Below are positions 16,370 through 24,911 of a stretch of DNA of 64,000 nucleotides, piece by piece. The notes below the pieces were generated by a model that was not told the origin of the DNA, searched no databases, and saw only the letters and a program-made list of their open reading frames with translations. Source of the DNA: Planotetraspora kaengkrachanensis (lineage in GTDB: Bacteria; Actinomycetota; Actinomycetes; Streptosporangiales; Streptosporangiaceae); the NCBI RefSeq assembly GCF_016862895.1, contig NZ_BONV01000015.1:1-64000 (forward strand), read 5' to 3'. Position 1 is the stretch's first letter. Each line of letters opens with the position of its first letter. Position numbers and translations under genes: made by a program.

Positions 16370-16592
16370 TGATCGTGGTCCCCAAGACGCCGAAAGGGCC
16401 GACCCGATCAATCGGATCAGCCCTCTGAGCTGCGTCGGGACGACAGGATTTGAACCTGCGACCCCTTGACCCCCAGGTAGTGGGGGTAGCCGTTTTTCCA
16501 GCTCAACGCCCTTCAGGTAGCCATGCACGACGTGTGGTGACGTGCACGTTGTTCGGCTACGTGCATTACGTGTGGTCCCCAAGTGGTCCCCA
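16370..16592. repeat. 223-bp direct repeat, copy B, with tRNA-Pro fragment
   Basis: Partner of 13380-13602. It contains the tRNA-Pro(GGG) 3' half at 16435-16476 (minus sense) and the arm block at 16515-16582 ending GTGTGGTCCCC. Differences are scattered single bases, mostly in the arm block. Confidence 0.8.
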
Positions 16593-16709
16593 GTCCTCTA
16601 TACGTGGCGCACTGTGTCCGGCTGGGAGTGCGCCCCTGGTGGTGCTCTCCGTCAGGAACAGCTGGTGCACCATGGTTGTGTGCCATGGCGTCCTCTGACC
16701 GACGACCTG

Positions 16710-17084
16710 ATGCGGCGTGATCCGCAGCTAGATCCCTTTCGTGAGCGTGCAGCGTTCCTAATTCGGGACGGTGAGCGGGTCGCAACGCTGTACCTCCGTG
16801 CGGAGGCGTGGTGGGAGCAGACCGGCGGGCATCTGTGGTGGCGAACCTGGTCTGAAGCGAAAGAGCACGTCCACGGTTTCGTGCTGACGCAGGCCGGGGC
16901 CTTCGACGATTTCATCGTCGACGCCGATGACGTCCACGACGAGCTGCCAGACTGGGTCAACAACATCTTCGAGTATCGCGGCGAGATCTTGACGGTCCGG
17001 TGGCTCGACGACGCCTCATCCCGGACTGTTCGGGCCGATGTCTTCGGGCTGGACGAATATGAGGAGCCGACCCCTCGCTTGTAA
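16710..17084 (+). CDS. Hypothetical protein, 3' end replaced by att DNA
   Basis: 124 residues from ATG 16710; a GTG at 16680 is an alternative start. The sequence is a soluble alpha/beta type: RERAAFLIRDGERVATLYLR, then EQTGGHLWWRTWSEAKEHVH, then acidic FDDFIVDADDVHDELPDWVN and GEILTVRWLDDASSRTVRAD. No family is recognised. The last four or five codons (PTPRL and stop) are supplied by the tRNA-Val-derived att sequence that begins at 17069. Integration or later recombination has therefore cut the natural C terminus and provided a new stop. Confidence 0.65.
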   Translation: MRRDPQLDPFRERAAFLIRDGERVATLYLRAEAWWEQTGGHLWWRTWSEAKEHVHGFVLTQAGAFDDFIVDADDVHDELPDWVNNIFEYRGEILTVRWLDDASSRTVRADVFGLDEYEEPTPRL

Positions 17085-17215
17085 GAGTAGCTATTCGATC
17101 GCTGGAGCTGGTGTTTCCGCTGCTCAGGGCCGCTTTCGGTGTGCACCCATGTGCATGGTCGTGCTGCGGCAGGCGTTCCTGATGTCACGCAGTTTGTCAC
17201 TCAATCTCTCGATCC
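17069..17215 (-). repeat. Short tRNA-Val att core plus distal arm
   Basis: Repeats 5169-5315: the tRNA part is reduced to the anticodon-loop segment GACCCCTCGCTTGTAAG. GAGTAGCTATTCGATC, GTGCACCCATGTGCAT and GTCACGCAGTTTGTCACTC follow. It forms the right boundary of the 5.2-17.1 kb element and the left boundary of the last one before the intact tRNA. Confidence 0.8.
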
Positions 17216-17425
17216 CCGGCTGCCGTCGCACCGAAAGGGCAAGTGACAGCCGCGGGGCTGCCCCGGCCGTGCGTCCGATGCCAGGACCGTGATGGAGCGG
17301 AGCGGGCCTCCACCGCGGTGTAGGACCTGATTTCGGTCGCTTGGCTATTGCCTGAGATCCCGGCAGTTGATTGCGTCGAGCAGTGCCTGGTGTTCGGGCA
17401 CCCACGCCCAACACGACTGGAGCGC

Positions 17426-18316
17426 CTACCTCGCCGCCCGTGCGGTCTCCTCCGTGTCGAGAAACGCACCGCGGTGATCCAAGGCCCAGGTGCGGAAGGG
17501 GCGAGCTGGGCGGCCGAGGACGCGGTGGACGTCGTTGGTCACGACGGCGTTGCCGCCGTCGCGGACCAGCTGGGATCCGCGGACAGCGACGTCGACCACG
17601 GAGGGATCCAGCCCGCTGGCGAGCATCTGCATCCGCGCCGCCTCCAGCGGAATCTCGACGGTACTGATCGGGCGGGCAAGCACCTCGGACAGTAGAGCGA
17701 CCTGGTCGGGAACGCTGACCAGGTCAGGCCCAGTCAGAGTGAGAGCCATGCCGTCATGTTCGGCGCCAAGAAGGGCCTCCACCGCCACCTCGGCCACGTC
17801 GCGGGGGTCGACGACACCTTGCGTGCCCGTCCCGGTCATGTTCGGCACCGGCTGTCCGGCTTGGATCGCGTCCGCCCAACGCAGCGCATTGGAAGCGAAC
17901 GAAGACGGCCGCAGCGCCGTCCAAGCCAACCCGCTGCCGGCCAGGGCCTGCTCTCCTGGCGCGTGCCAGTGCGCTGGCATGGTGCCCCCGTCGTCGGTCG
18001 AAGAACGGCCTCCGACGGCCGACAGCTTCACCACTTTGCGCACCCCGCCAACGCGGGCGGCGTTAATCATCGCCAGGTCGTGCTCGGGAACCCACGCCCC
18101 CGGCGCGGTGAGCAGGAATACACCCTCCACGCCGGCCACGGCGTCACGCAGCGTCTCCGGAGCCTCGAAATCGGCCCCCACCACCTCCACATCCGTCTTG
18201 ACCGACGACAAACGGGCGGGGTCGCGGGTCACCGCCCGCAGCGGCACGCCACGCCCGGCCAGCAGTCGGAGGACTTCACGACCGACAGTGCCTGTGGCAC
18301 CAGTAACCAAAATCAT
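17426..18316 (-). CDS. NmrA-like NAD(P)H-binding protein
   Basis: 296 residues beginning MILVTGATGTVGREVLRLL, the glycine-rich Rossmann motif of atypical SDRs. Later motifs are DFEAPETLRDAVAGVEGVFL, KVVKLSAVGG and LAWTALRPSSFASNALRWAD, then DPRDVAEVAVEALL and ALTLTGPDLVSVPDQ. This pattern matches the NmrA/azoreductase-like group, which bind NAD(P)H and either reduce quinones or act as redox-sensing regulators. Its start lies 95 bases from the divergent AraC-type gene, a likely regulator. It is homologous in type to the gene at 3820 but clearly distinct in sequence. Confidence 0.9.
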   Translation of the reverse strand: MILVTGATGTVGREVLRLLAGRGVPLRAVTRDPARLSSVKTDVEVVGADFEAPETLRDAVAGVEGVFLLTAPGAWVPEHDLAMINAARVGGVRKVVKLSAVGGRSSTDDGGTMPAHWHAPGEQALAGSGLAWTALRPSSFASNALRWADAIQAGQPVPNMTGTGTQGVVDPRDVAEVAVEALLGAEHDGMALTLTGPDLVSVPDQVALLSEVLARPISTVEIPLEAARMQMLASGLDPSVVDVAVRGSQLVRDGGNAVVTNDVHRVLGRPARPFRTWALDHRGAFLDTEETARAAR

Positions 18317-18411
18317 GGCGGCAGCCTGTCAGCGCCGCACATGGGCTTCTAGGAAATTCCGGCACTCCCCGTCAGGACGTCGGAACGACCGAAGGCGAAT
18401 AGCCTGACGTT

Positions 18412-19194
18412 ATGAACGCGAGTCGACAACTGCCGGTCCCCGACGCCCTGCTGCGCTGGCTAGACCGCGTCGACCTCGCCTCATATCGCGCGGACGGCCA
18501 CTCGTGCCCACTGATCCACATACCCGACCCGGCCACCACCCTCGTGTGGCGGACTATCGCCGACGGCTCCAGCGCCCTGCTCGTAGTAGGCCCACGCACC
18601 CGCGCCGCCTACTACGACAGCAAGGACGTCACTGCGTGCGCGCGGTTCCAGCTCGCACCAGGCGCCGCCCGCGCCCTCCTCGGCACGCCCATCGACGAGT
18701 TGACCGATCACGTCGTTGCACTCAGCGAACTCTGGGGACCGCCCGGTATCCAGCTCACCGACCAGCTCACCGGGCTAGCTTCCGAGCCAATGACCGCCGT
18801 CAAACACATAGAAGCGGCGCTGTCGGCACGAGCCCGCGCCGTGCGGCCCCAGGACAGCACGACAGCAAACTTGGTCAGCCAGGCGTCAATCGAGCTGTCG
18901 CCGAAGGGCGCCCACCCACATCGACGAGTCAGCGAGGTGGCACGACACCTGGGTGTCAGCGAACGGCACCTGCGCAATGCCTTCACCACAACCGTTGGCA
19001 TCCCGCCGAAGCAATTCGCCCGGCTCATTCGGATCCGAACGATTCTCCCGAGACTGCACCGCGAACCCTGGGCACGTCTCGCCAGCGACGCCGGCTACTA
19101 CGACCAGTCACACATGACCGCCCACTTCCGCGAGGTCATGCACGTGACACCATCCATATTCACCGCCGGGCGATTGCCCACTGTTCCGTGCTGA
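18412..19194 (+). CDS. AraC-family transcriptional regulator
   Basis: 260 residues. The C-terminal residues 160-255 carry the two helix-turn-helix motifs of AraC proteins: RVSEVARHLGVSERHLRNAF, then GIPPKQFARLIRIRTILPRL, and ASDAGYYDQSHMTAHFREVM followed by TPSIF. The N-terminal 140 residues resemble the DUF6597 sensing domain common in actinobacterial AraC proteins (PDPATTLVWRT, then LVVGPRTRAAYY). It is divergent from the NmrA-like gene, so control of that gene is the simplest inference. The ligand is unknown. Confidence 0.9.
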   Translation: MNASRQLPVPDALLRWLDRVDLASYRADGHSCPLIHIPDPATTLVWRTIADGSSALLVVGPRTRAAYYDSKDVTACARFQLAPGAARALLGTPIDELTDHVVALSELWGPPGIQLTDQLTGLASEPMTAVKHIEAALSARARAVRPQDSTTANLVSQASIELSPKGAHPHRRVSEVARHLGVSERHLRNAFTTTVGIPPKQFARLIRIRTILPRLHREPWARLASDAGYYDQSHMTAHFREVMHVTPSIFTAGRLPTVPC

Positions 19195-19442
19195 GCGTCT
19201 CAACGTCTCCCGTTGGCTTTCGGCGTTTTACGACCTCGGACGGAACTGGAACGGAACTGGAGGAAGCCATCTTCTTCAGGGAGTGATCTCCCGGCAACGG
19301 GACCTGCGCACGGTTCTGGCCCAGCTGTCCGCGCAGGTTGGTTGAGATTGGCTGGAATCGGTTGAAAGTACGGCTTGGATACGGCGGCAATAGTACTTTC
19401 AGCCGATGTCGGCACCGATCCGGAGCGACACAATCAAACCCC

Positions 19443-20657
19443 ATGACACGTGACCACGCCTTACCGGTGCGAAGAAAGCCGGTCCTTCTGACCGCCATCG
19501 CGGGACTGCTCGCCCTCACGGCCTCCACCTTCTCGGCACCGGCGTCCGCCGCTGCCGCAGCACCCAGCACGCCCTATCTCCCGAAGCCGACCGGTCCTCA
19601 CCGGGTCGGCACGACGTCCCTGCATCTGACCGACACCTCCCGCCCCGACCCGTGGGTCCCCACGGCCAAAGCGAGAGAGCTCATGGTCTCCCTGTGGTAC
19701 CCAACAACGGCGCGCACTGGGCGGCGTGCGCCGTACATCACGCCCAAGGAGTCGGAGCTGCTCTTGAAGGGCCAGGGGATGCAGGAGTTGGAGAAGATAC
19801 CGCCTGAAGCGCTGAGCCGGACGCGGACGAACGCCTTCACCGACGCCAAGCCGGCTGGACGCCGACACAGCCTGCCGCTCGTGGTGTTGTCTCCAGGCTT
19901 CACCTGGTACCGCAGCTCACTCACCGGTCTGGCCGAGGACCTGGCGAGCAGCGGGTACGTGGTCGCGAGCATCGACCACACCTACGAGACCTTCGCCACC
20001 ACCTTCCCCGACGGGCGGGTCACCACCTGCGCCGCATGCGAGATCGAGCCCGATGACGATGCCACCCCCGACGACTTCGGCCGGAAAGTGATGCGGAGCC
20101 GGGCCGCCGACGTCTCCTTCGTGCTCGACGAGCTGACCGGTCCCGACCCCAAATGGAAGGGCAGCACCCTGATCGACCCGTCCCGGATCGCGATGGCGGG
20201 CCAGTCCGCCGGAGGGGCTGCCGCCCCGGAGACCATGCTGACAGACTCCCGGGTGCGGGCCGGGATCAACATGGATGGCAGGATGTTCCTCCCCATCCCC
20301 GAGACAGGTCTGGCACGGCCGTTCCTGCTGATGGGCGATCAGGAGCAGCACTCCCCCGAAGGCTTGGACGACACATGGAAACGCGACTGGGATCGCATGA
20401 CCGGGTGGAAACGCTGGCTGACGGTGGAGGGGGCGCTGCACCCGTCCTTCACCGATTACGACATGCTCATCCAGCAGCTCGGCGTGGATCTCGGCGGTGG
20501 CCTGAAGGGAACCCGCTCCGTGGACGTCACCCGCAGGTACGTGCGGGCCTTCCTCGACCTGCACCTGCGCGGCAAACCGCAGCCCCTGCTCGACAAGCCC
20601 TCCGCACGCTACCCCGAGGTGCGATTCTGCTCACCGCCACTGAAAACTTGCCGATGA
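19443..20657 (+). CDS. Secreted alpha/beta hydrolase, PAF-acetylhydrolase/lipase-like
   Basis: 404 residues from ATG 19443. A basic N terminus and hydrophobic core (KPVLLTAIAGLLALTASTFS) ending in APASAAAA form a Sec signal peptide. The mature part resembles platelet-activating-factor acetylhydrolases: RELMVSLWYPTTARTGRRAP (substrate-entry strand), VVLSPGFTWYRSSLTGLAED (oxyanion region) and IDHTYETFATTFPDG. The nucleophile elbow is GQSAGG. The acid and His of the triad are probably in LMGDQEQHSP and EGALHPSFTDY. It would hydrolyse short acyl esters outside the cell. It is monocistronic with no regulator beside it. Confidence 0.88.
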   Translation: MTRDHALPVRRKPVLLTAIAGLLALTASTFSAPASAAAAAPSTPYLPKPTGPHRVGTTSLHLTDTSRPDPWVPTAKARELMVSLWYPTTARTGRRAPYITPKESELLLKGQGMQELEKIPPEALSRTRTNAFTDAKPAGRRHSLPLVVLSPGFTWYRSSLTGLAEDLASSGYVVASIDHTYETFATTFPDGRVTTCAACEIEPDDDATPDDFGRKVMRSRAADVSFVLDELTGPDPKWKGSTLIDPSRIAMAGQSAGGAAAPETMLTDSRVRAGINMDGRMFLPIPETGLARPFLLMGDQEQHSPEGLDDTWKRDWDRMTGWKRWLTVEGALHPSFTDYDMLIQQLGVDLGGGLKGTRSVDVTRRYVRAFLDLHLRGKPQPLLDKPSARYPEVRFCSPPLKTCR

Positions 20658-21169
20658 ACAGCACGCACACGCGCTCTACCCGTCCATCCCGTCTGCCGTC
20701 GACCCACCGCGGAGCGGCAGCGGGCTGGCGACAGAGGTGCAAGCCCGGCTTGACGTGTCCCTGAGCCTGGGCACCTTCCACGGGCAGCCGGTACCCAAGG
20801 GACACGGCCGGGCTTGCGACGGCGGAGGCGGCCTGCTGGGCTCGCCTGGGTCGATGGCGGGCGGGATGGACATCCCGCCCCAGCCACCCCACGACCCGTA
20901 TGCATGTTCGAACACCATCCCGGAGCCCGGAGCGCCCCCGCCGGAGGCATCACCATGTGCGGCCAGCGCCTGGCGGCTGTTCCAGCTCAGCCCTGATGCC
21001 CTTGTGAGCAGAGATGTACTGTCGTCTGGCGGCCCATCGACTCGTCCGCGCCAGCCGTCCGGCGTGGTTTTAGCCGACCGCCGGGAGCGCCAGCGGGAGG
21101 CGGCGGCGTTGCCGTGACGGCGGCGCGTGCGGCCCGGTTAGGGCCGCCTTGAAGACGTACAGAAAGTTC
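20658..21169. other. Gap without a supported gene
   Basis: About 510 bases with G+C-driven open frames only. There are no ribosome sites, motifs or clear repeats. Confidence 0.55.
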
Positions 21170-22741
21170 TCACAGGAGCGGTGCTGTCCCTGTTTGTGGT
21201 GCAGTTCGTGTCTTGTTTAAGGACGCTGGCAGACGCAGTCCGGGGGCCTGATCAGGTAGGCCAGTTGGCGGGTGAGACCAGTCGCGAGGTTCATTCAGGA
21301 GAACCACGCCGCCGGAGAACTCCGCCTGGTCAAAGGAGACACTGCCGGCGGAGAATGCTGCCCCGTTGAACGAGACCGTGCCTTGTGCGAACTCCGCCCC
21401 GGCGAAGGCGACCATGCTACCTGAGAAGTCCGCTGTGTTGAAGGCGATTGTGCCGCCTGAGAATTGCGCTGTAGTAAAGGAGACTTCGCCGGCAGAGAAC
21501 TGTGCTCCGTTAAACGTGACTTCGCCGCCTGGGAACGTTGCCTGTGCGAATGAGACCACGTCGTTCGAGAATTTTGCCTCGTTAAAGGAGACCGTGCCAT
21601 CAGAGAACGCCGCTGAGGCGAACGAGACTCTGCCGCCGAAAGATTCCCTAATCTCGGGTGAGACGGAGCCACCGGAGAAGTCCGCCCCGTTGAAGTCGAC
21701 CTTGGCCCCCGAGAACACCGTTCCGTCGAAAAAGAGAAAGCCGCCCGAGAACATCGCCTCAGTAAAGGAGACCTCGCCGCCCGGAAACTCCGCCAAGCGG
21801 AATACGACTGGGCTGCCTGTGAACTCCGCCTCGGCGAAGGAGACCGCACCTCCCGAGAACGTCGCATCGATGAACGTAACGTAGCTGCCCGAGAACGTCG
21901 CCCTGCGGAAACTGACCAGACCGCCCGAGAATTTCGCCGTGTCGAACGATATTTCGCCGTCCAAGAATTCGGCCTCGTAAAAGGAGACCGTGCCACCAGA
22001 GAGTTCGGCCCCATCGAACGAGATTTTGCCACCGGAGAAGACTGCTCCCTCGAAGTTGGCATCCTCATCGAAGATGACTCCAGTGAAGTCCATATCGGTG
22101 CCGGACCAGGAGGGTTGGGCGGTTGAACGCAGGTGTGTGGCGATGAGACGGAGGATGGTGCGTCGTACTTCGCGCATGGCTCGCCAACGGGAATGGCCTG
22201 TTGGGTCGTGGTCGGCGTGTGGTTCGGGATCGGGCGGCATGCGCAGGTAGGCGCACAGGACGTCGATGCACATCTGGCGGCCACCTTCCCAGTCGTCGGC
22301 CAGGGCTGCGAGGGCGTGTACGCCAGCGAGACGGACGGGAGGAGCATCGGAGCCGAGCTTGTCGGTGGCCTTGTCGAAGCGCTCGGCGTAGAGCCTGGTG
22401 TTCTCTCGGTGGCTATCTTCCTCGGCGAGGCGCTGTTTGCGGTAGGCGACGACCAGGGCGACGGCTCCGCCAATGCCTGCCACTACGGCCAAAGAGATTT
22501 TAATGATCTCCAGCAGGCTCGTGGTGTCGAGAACTGGCGGGCTTTTTGGCAGGCCGAGCCATGCGACAGCGGCACCGAGGATGCCACCGACAATGACCAC
22601 AGCACCGGTAAGGGTTAAGACGAGGGCTATGCCGATGTGCAGTAGTTGTACTGGCCGATGTTCGGCAGGGACAGGGCGGGAGTGACGTCGGAAGGACAGG
22701 CGCTGCGCCAGCCGTGTCGAATACAGGGAGAGTCGCTCCAC
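21170..22741 (-). CDS. Membrane-anchored pentapeptide-type repeat protein
   Basis: 523 residues. Two membrane helices lie at 33-62 and 78-100. A charged juxtamembrane part follows (RLAEEDSHRENTRLYAERFD, then LAGVHALAALADDWEGGRQM and CIDVLCAYLRMP), the usual head of actinobacterial pentapeptide-repeat proteins. From about residue 230 to 485 some twenty units repeat with a 12-residue period, consensus A-x-F-S-G-G-x-V-S-F-x-x. This predicts a right-handed beta solenoid. One unit (SVSPEIRESFGGRVSF) is irregular. At DNA level this makes a 36-base imperfect tandem repeat. The role is unknown; the solenoid faces the cytoplasm if the N terminus is inside. Confidence 0.88.
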   Translation of the reverse strand: MERLSLYSTRLAQRLSFRRHSRPVPAEHRPVQLLHIGIALVLTLTGAVVIVGGILGAAVAWLGLPKSPPVLDTTSLLEIIKISLAVVAGIGGAVALVVAYRKQRLAEEDSHRENTRLYAERFDKATDKLGSDAPPVRLAGVHALAALADDWEGGRQMCIDVLCAYLRMPPDPEPHADHDPTGHSRWRAMREVRRTILRLIATHLRSTAQPSWSGTDMDFTGVIFDEDANFEGAVFSGGKISFDGAELSGGTVSFYEAEFLDGEISFDTAKFSGGLVSFRRATFSGSYVTFIDATFSGGAVSFAEAEFTGSPVVFRLAEFPGGEVSFTEAMFSGGFLFFDGTVFSGAKVDFNGADFSGGSVSPEIRESFGGRVSFASAAFSDGTVSFNEAKFSNDVVSFAQATFPGGEVTFNGAQFSAGEVSFTTAQFSGGTIAFNTADFSGSMVAFAGAEFAQGTVSFNGAAFSAGSVSFDQAEFSGGVVLLNEPRDWSHPPTGLPDQAPGLRLPASLNKTRTAPQTGTAPLL

Positions 22742-22846
22742 ACCACCACGATGACGCGCCGGCAGGCGGGATAGCCGGGAACCCGCATGGACTGTTCGCA
22801 GATCGTGTTCTTACGCCGAATCTGTTGCTCGGTGGTCGTGTGTCGC

Positions 22847-23140
22847 TCAGTCCTCGACGCCTTCGACGTACCACTCCCCCAGACGCTGCACCAACTCTAC
22901 GACGGCGGACCGCTGCGGCCCGTGAGCCCGAAGGGTGTAGTGCCGCACGGTGAGCTCCTCTGCCGTCTTGTCGGCATACTCGTTCTGCCACCAAGGGAGC
23001 ATCTCTTCCCAGTACGGCTGCACCGACTCGATCAGGGCATAGGTGCGGCCCCACGCGGTGAAGCGCACGGGCTCGCCGTTCTCGTTGAACTCGACCTCTG
23101 CCGGCTGGTGGTAGCGACGCACCGACCCATCTTCGAACAT
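22847..23140 (-). CDS. Small hypothetical protein, paralogue A of an MFEDGSVRRYH family
   Basis: 97 residues from ATG 23138-23140 with AGAGG eight bases upstream. It begins MFEDGSVRRYHQPAEVEF, followed by RFTAWGRTYALIESVQPYWE and QNEYADKTAEELTVRHYTLR. The C-terminal half resembles DUF6504-type proteins, a small fold in which the first strand carries the target of modification (weak assignment). The first 17 residues are shared with the downstream gene starting at 23579. The two genes and Imm1 lie head to tail on one strand. Confidence 0.6.
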   Translation of the reverse strand: MFEDGSVRRYHQPAEVEFNENGEPVRFTAWGRTYALIESVQPYWEEMLPWWQNEYADKTAEELTVRHYTLRAHGPQRSAVVELVQRLGEWYVEGVED

Positions 23141-23306
23141 ATGTGCCTCTGATCGCCATGTGTTCGGGTCACCCTTCCGGCATGCGCGCCGAACGCGAGG
23201 GTGGAGGAGTCTCATCCGAATCCCGCGATCGTGCTTCTCGCGAGCGGCCTGGTCGTCCTGCCGACTCCCACGCTTGGTCGATAGTTGGGAGCGCCATCGC
23301 TCGGCC

Positions 23307-23579
23307 TCACCGCCACTCCACAACCCATCGAGCTTCTTGGAAAAAGCTAATCAGCGATGGGTAGTCTTCCACCCATTCGTCTCCACCCGACCGCTTGAAT
23401 TCTTCATCGGCACCCGTAAGGACCAGATAGCTTGGAGGAGCATCCGGAAGTTCCTTGATGAGGACAAACTTCCCAGCCTCATCGCCTTCCATAATCCTGC
23501 CGAGCACACCAATTCGAATCATACGGAAATCGACCTCTGGCAATTGGTGGTAGCGACGCACCGACCCATCTTCGAACAC
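23307..23579 (-). CDS. Small hypothetical protein, paralogue B of an MFEDGSVRRYH family
   Basis: 90 residues from GTG 23577-23579. Its opening (FEDGSVRRYHQLPEVDF) and about 25 upstream bases nearly match paralogue A. After residue 18 the two proteins have nothing obvious in common; this one continues FVLIKELPDAPPSYLVLTGA and EWVEDYPSLISFFQEARWVV. A shared 5' end with different bodies suggests recombination of cassettes behind a common start. The acidic, aromatic C-terminal half would suit a small immunity protein; this is an inference from its place beside Imm1. Confidence 0.55.
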   Translation of the reverse strand: MFEDGSVRRYHQLPEVDFRMIRIGVLGRIMEGDEAGKFVLIKELPDAPPSYLVLTGADEEFKRSGGDEWVEDYPSLISFFQEARWVVEWR

Positions 23580-23639
23580 GTGTGCGGCTGATCGTCACTA
23601 AGACGGCATGCACCCATGGGAGAGTTATCGAAGGCTGTC

Positions 23640-24182
23640 CTAGTCAATTGATATATTCTCAACGAAGTCCACAATGGACGGTCGGTCAAGTCGTTGCCCG
23701 TTCAGGTGACCCTCAACCCAACTGATGCACTCGGGCCGCTCCCCCGTGTACGCACGGCAGTATTCTTCCAGCGCGGCTCGAATTTGAGCGACCGGAAGAG
23801 TGCTGGACGGGTCGTGGAACAGCGGGTAACCAGGGTCCGACACAACACGGGGGTCAAAGTCGGGCGACTCGGGATTGTCGGATATCCAAACGGAATCGTA
23901 AACCCCTCCCTTCCTCGGGTCGGCCTGGTCGACAAGCCAAATCAGGGCACCATAACCTGTATGCCGGTTGACCGCGACGCGTAGGTAACTTCCAGAAACC
24001 TGGTCTTCGTTGCTGTGTCGCCGATCAGCGAGACAGAACCATGCATCGTCTCCGGTCCAATAGAGGCCATCAGACTCCTCTTCTCCTCGCAGACCTTTCA
24101 TCACTTCGGTGATGAGTTGCGAGGCCTCATCCTGACTTTCGCCGTAGTGCCACTCGTTCTTAAAAGACACGCTCAGAATCAT
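23640..24182 (-). CDS. Imm1-family immunity protein
   Basis: 180 residues beginning MILSVSFKNEWHYGES. The middle carries the Imm1 hallmarks: HTGYGALIWLVDQADPRKGG, VYDSVWISDNPESPDFDPRV, VSDPGYPLFHDPSSTLPVAQ and ALEEYCRAYTGERPECISWV. Imm1 proteins protect the producer from polymorphic toxins, often nucleic-acid deaminases of the SCP1.201 type. No toxin gene is present in this window, so this is an orphan immunity gene or a defence against neighbours. A+T content is higher than in the core genes, consistent with transfer. Confidence 0.85.
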   Translation of the reverse strand: MILSVSFKNEWHYGESQDEASQLITEVMKGLRGEEESDGLYWTGDDAWFCLADRRHSNEDQVSGSYLRVAVNRHTGYGALIWLVDQADPRKGGVYDSVWISDNPESPDFDPRVVSDPGYPLFHDPSSTLPVAQIRAALEEYCRAYTGERPECISWVEGHLNGQRLDRPSIVDFVENISID

Positions 24183-24250
24183 GACTTATCACGTCTCGTG
24201 GGTCCTTTGAAGAGAATCATCTATTCGTGGCCAGCCCTCTATTGCCTGGC

Positions 24251-24903
24251 TTATATGTCCGCGTAATGAACGCTGTTGCCGATCGGTATGCGAATTGCCC
24301 GAGTCCACTCGTACATTCGTCGATCACGGTGGAAGACCATGAGGGAGACGTGCGAGATGGTGATTTTGACGGGCTCGGTGTCGACTATGTCGAGGCTTGC
24401 GCGATGTGTTCGGTTGGGGAGTCCGCGTTGACATACGCGACGCTGACATGGGGTCGATACGGCAGGGACTCAGGATCTATGGGGTGAACCGACGCGATAG
24501 CCGTACGACAAGTCGTCCGCAGATTCTGGATCGCCGCGGCTGGCTGGGCGGGTAGGTAGATCGCCTCTGGAACGATGACCGGCCGGTGGAAGGTTACGAC
24601 GGGCGGAGGGACCTGCCGCAGCTCGGACCGTAAGACATGTTCGATCTTCCCGAGGGCCTCATCGGCGATCGCGTCAGTGAAGCCGATTCCTTGCATGGTG
24701 AGATGGAGCCAGGGTCGTGGGATGAGATCGAGGACTGGGATGGGCTTCAACGCTTCCTGATAGCGATTAACCAGAGCGTGCAACTCGGGCTGGCCATCAA
24801 AGGAAAGATGGCAGGCGTGGAAGTGCCGTCCTTCCTGCCAGCCTGGTCGCCACCACCAGTGGTTCTGTACCTCGGGTACTCGCTCGATGGCGATGCGCTC
24901 CAT
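24251..24903 (-). pseudogene. 2H phosphoesterase (2'-5' RNA ligase family), frameshifted
   Basis: The frame from ATG 24901-24903 has the first catalytic motif as LHLTMQGIGF and the second as RPHVSVAYVNAD, the two HxT/S motifs of 2H phosphoesterases, which hydrolyse or ligate 2',5'-linked or cyclic phosphates. The upstream frame stops after EHIAQAST. The natural C terminus continues in another frame (DTEPVKITISHVSLMVFHRD, then RMYEWTRAIRIPIG) to TAA at 24251. Restoring one base near 24394 joins AQA-L-D-I-V-DTEP. Both active-site motifs lie before the shift, but the last strand is lost. It could also be a sequencing error. Confidence 0.8.
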
Positions 24904-24911
24904 ATTGACCC

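Noticed and set aside
21300-22080. 36-base periodic repeats resembling a CRISPR array
   Set aside because: The period is coding (12 residues) with variable codons throughout; there are no identical repeats or unique spacers.
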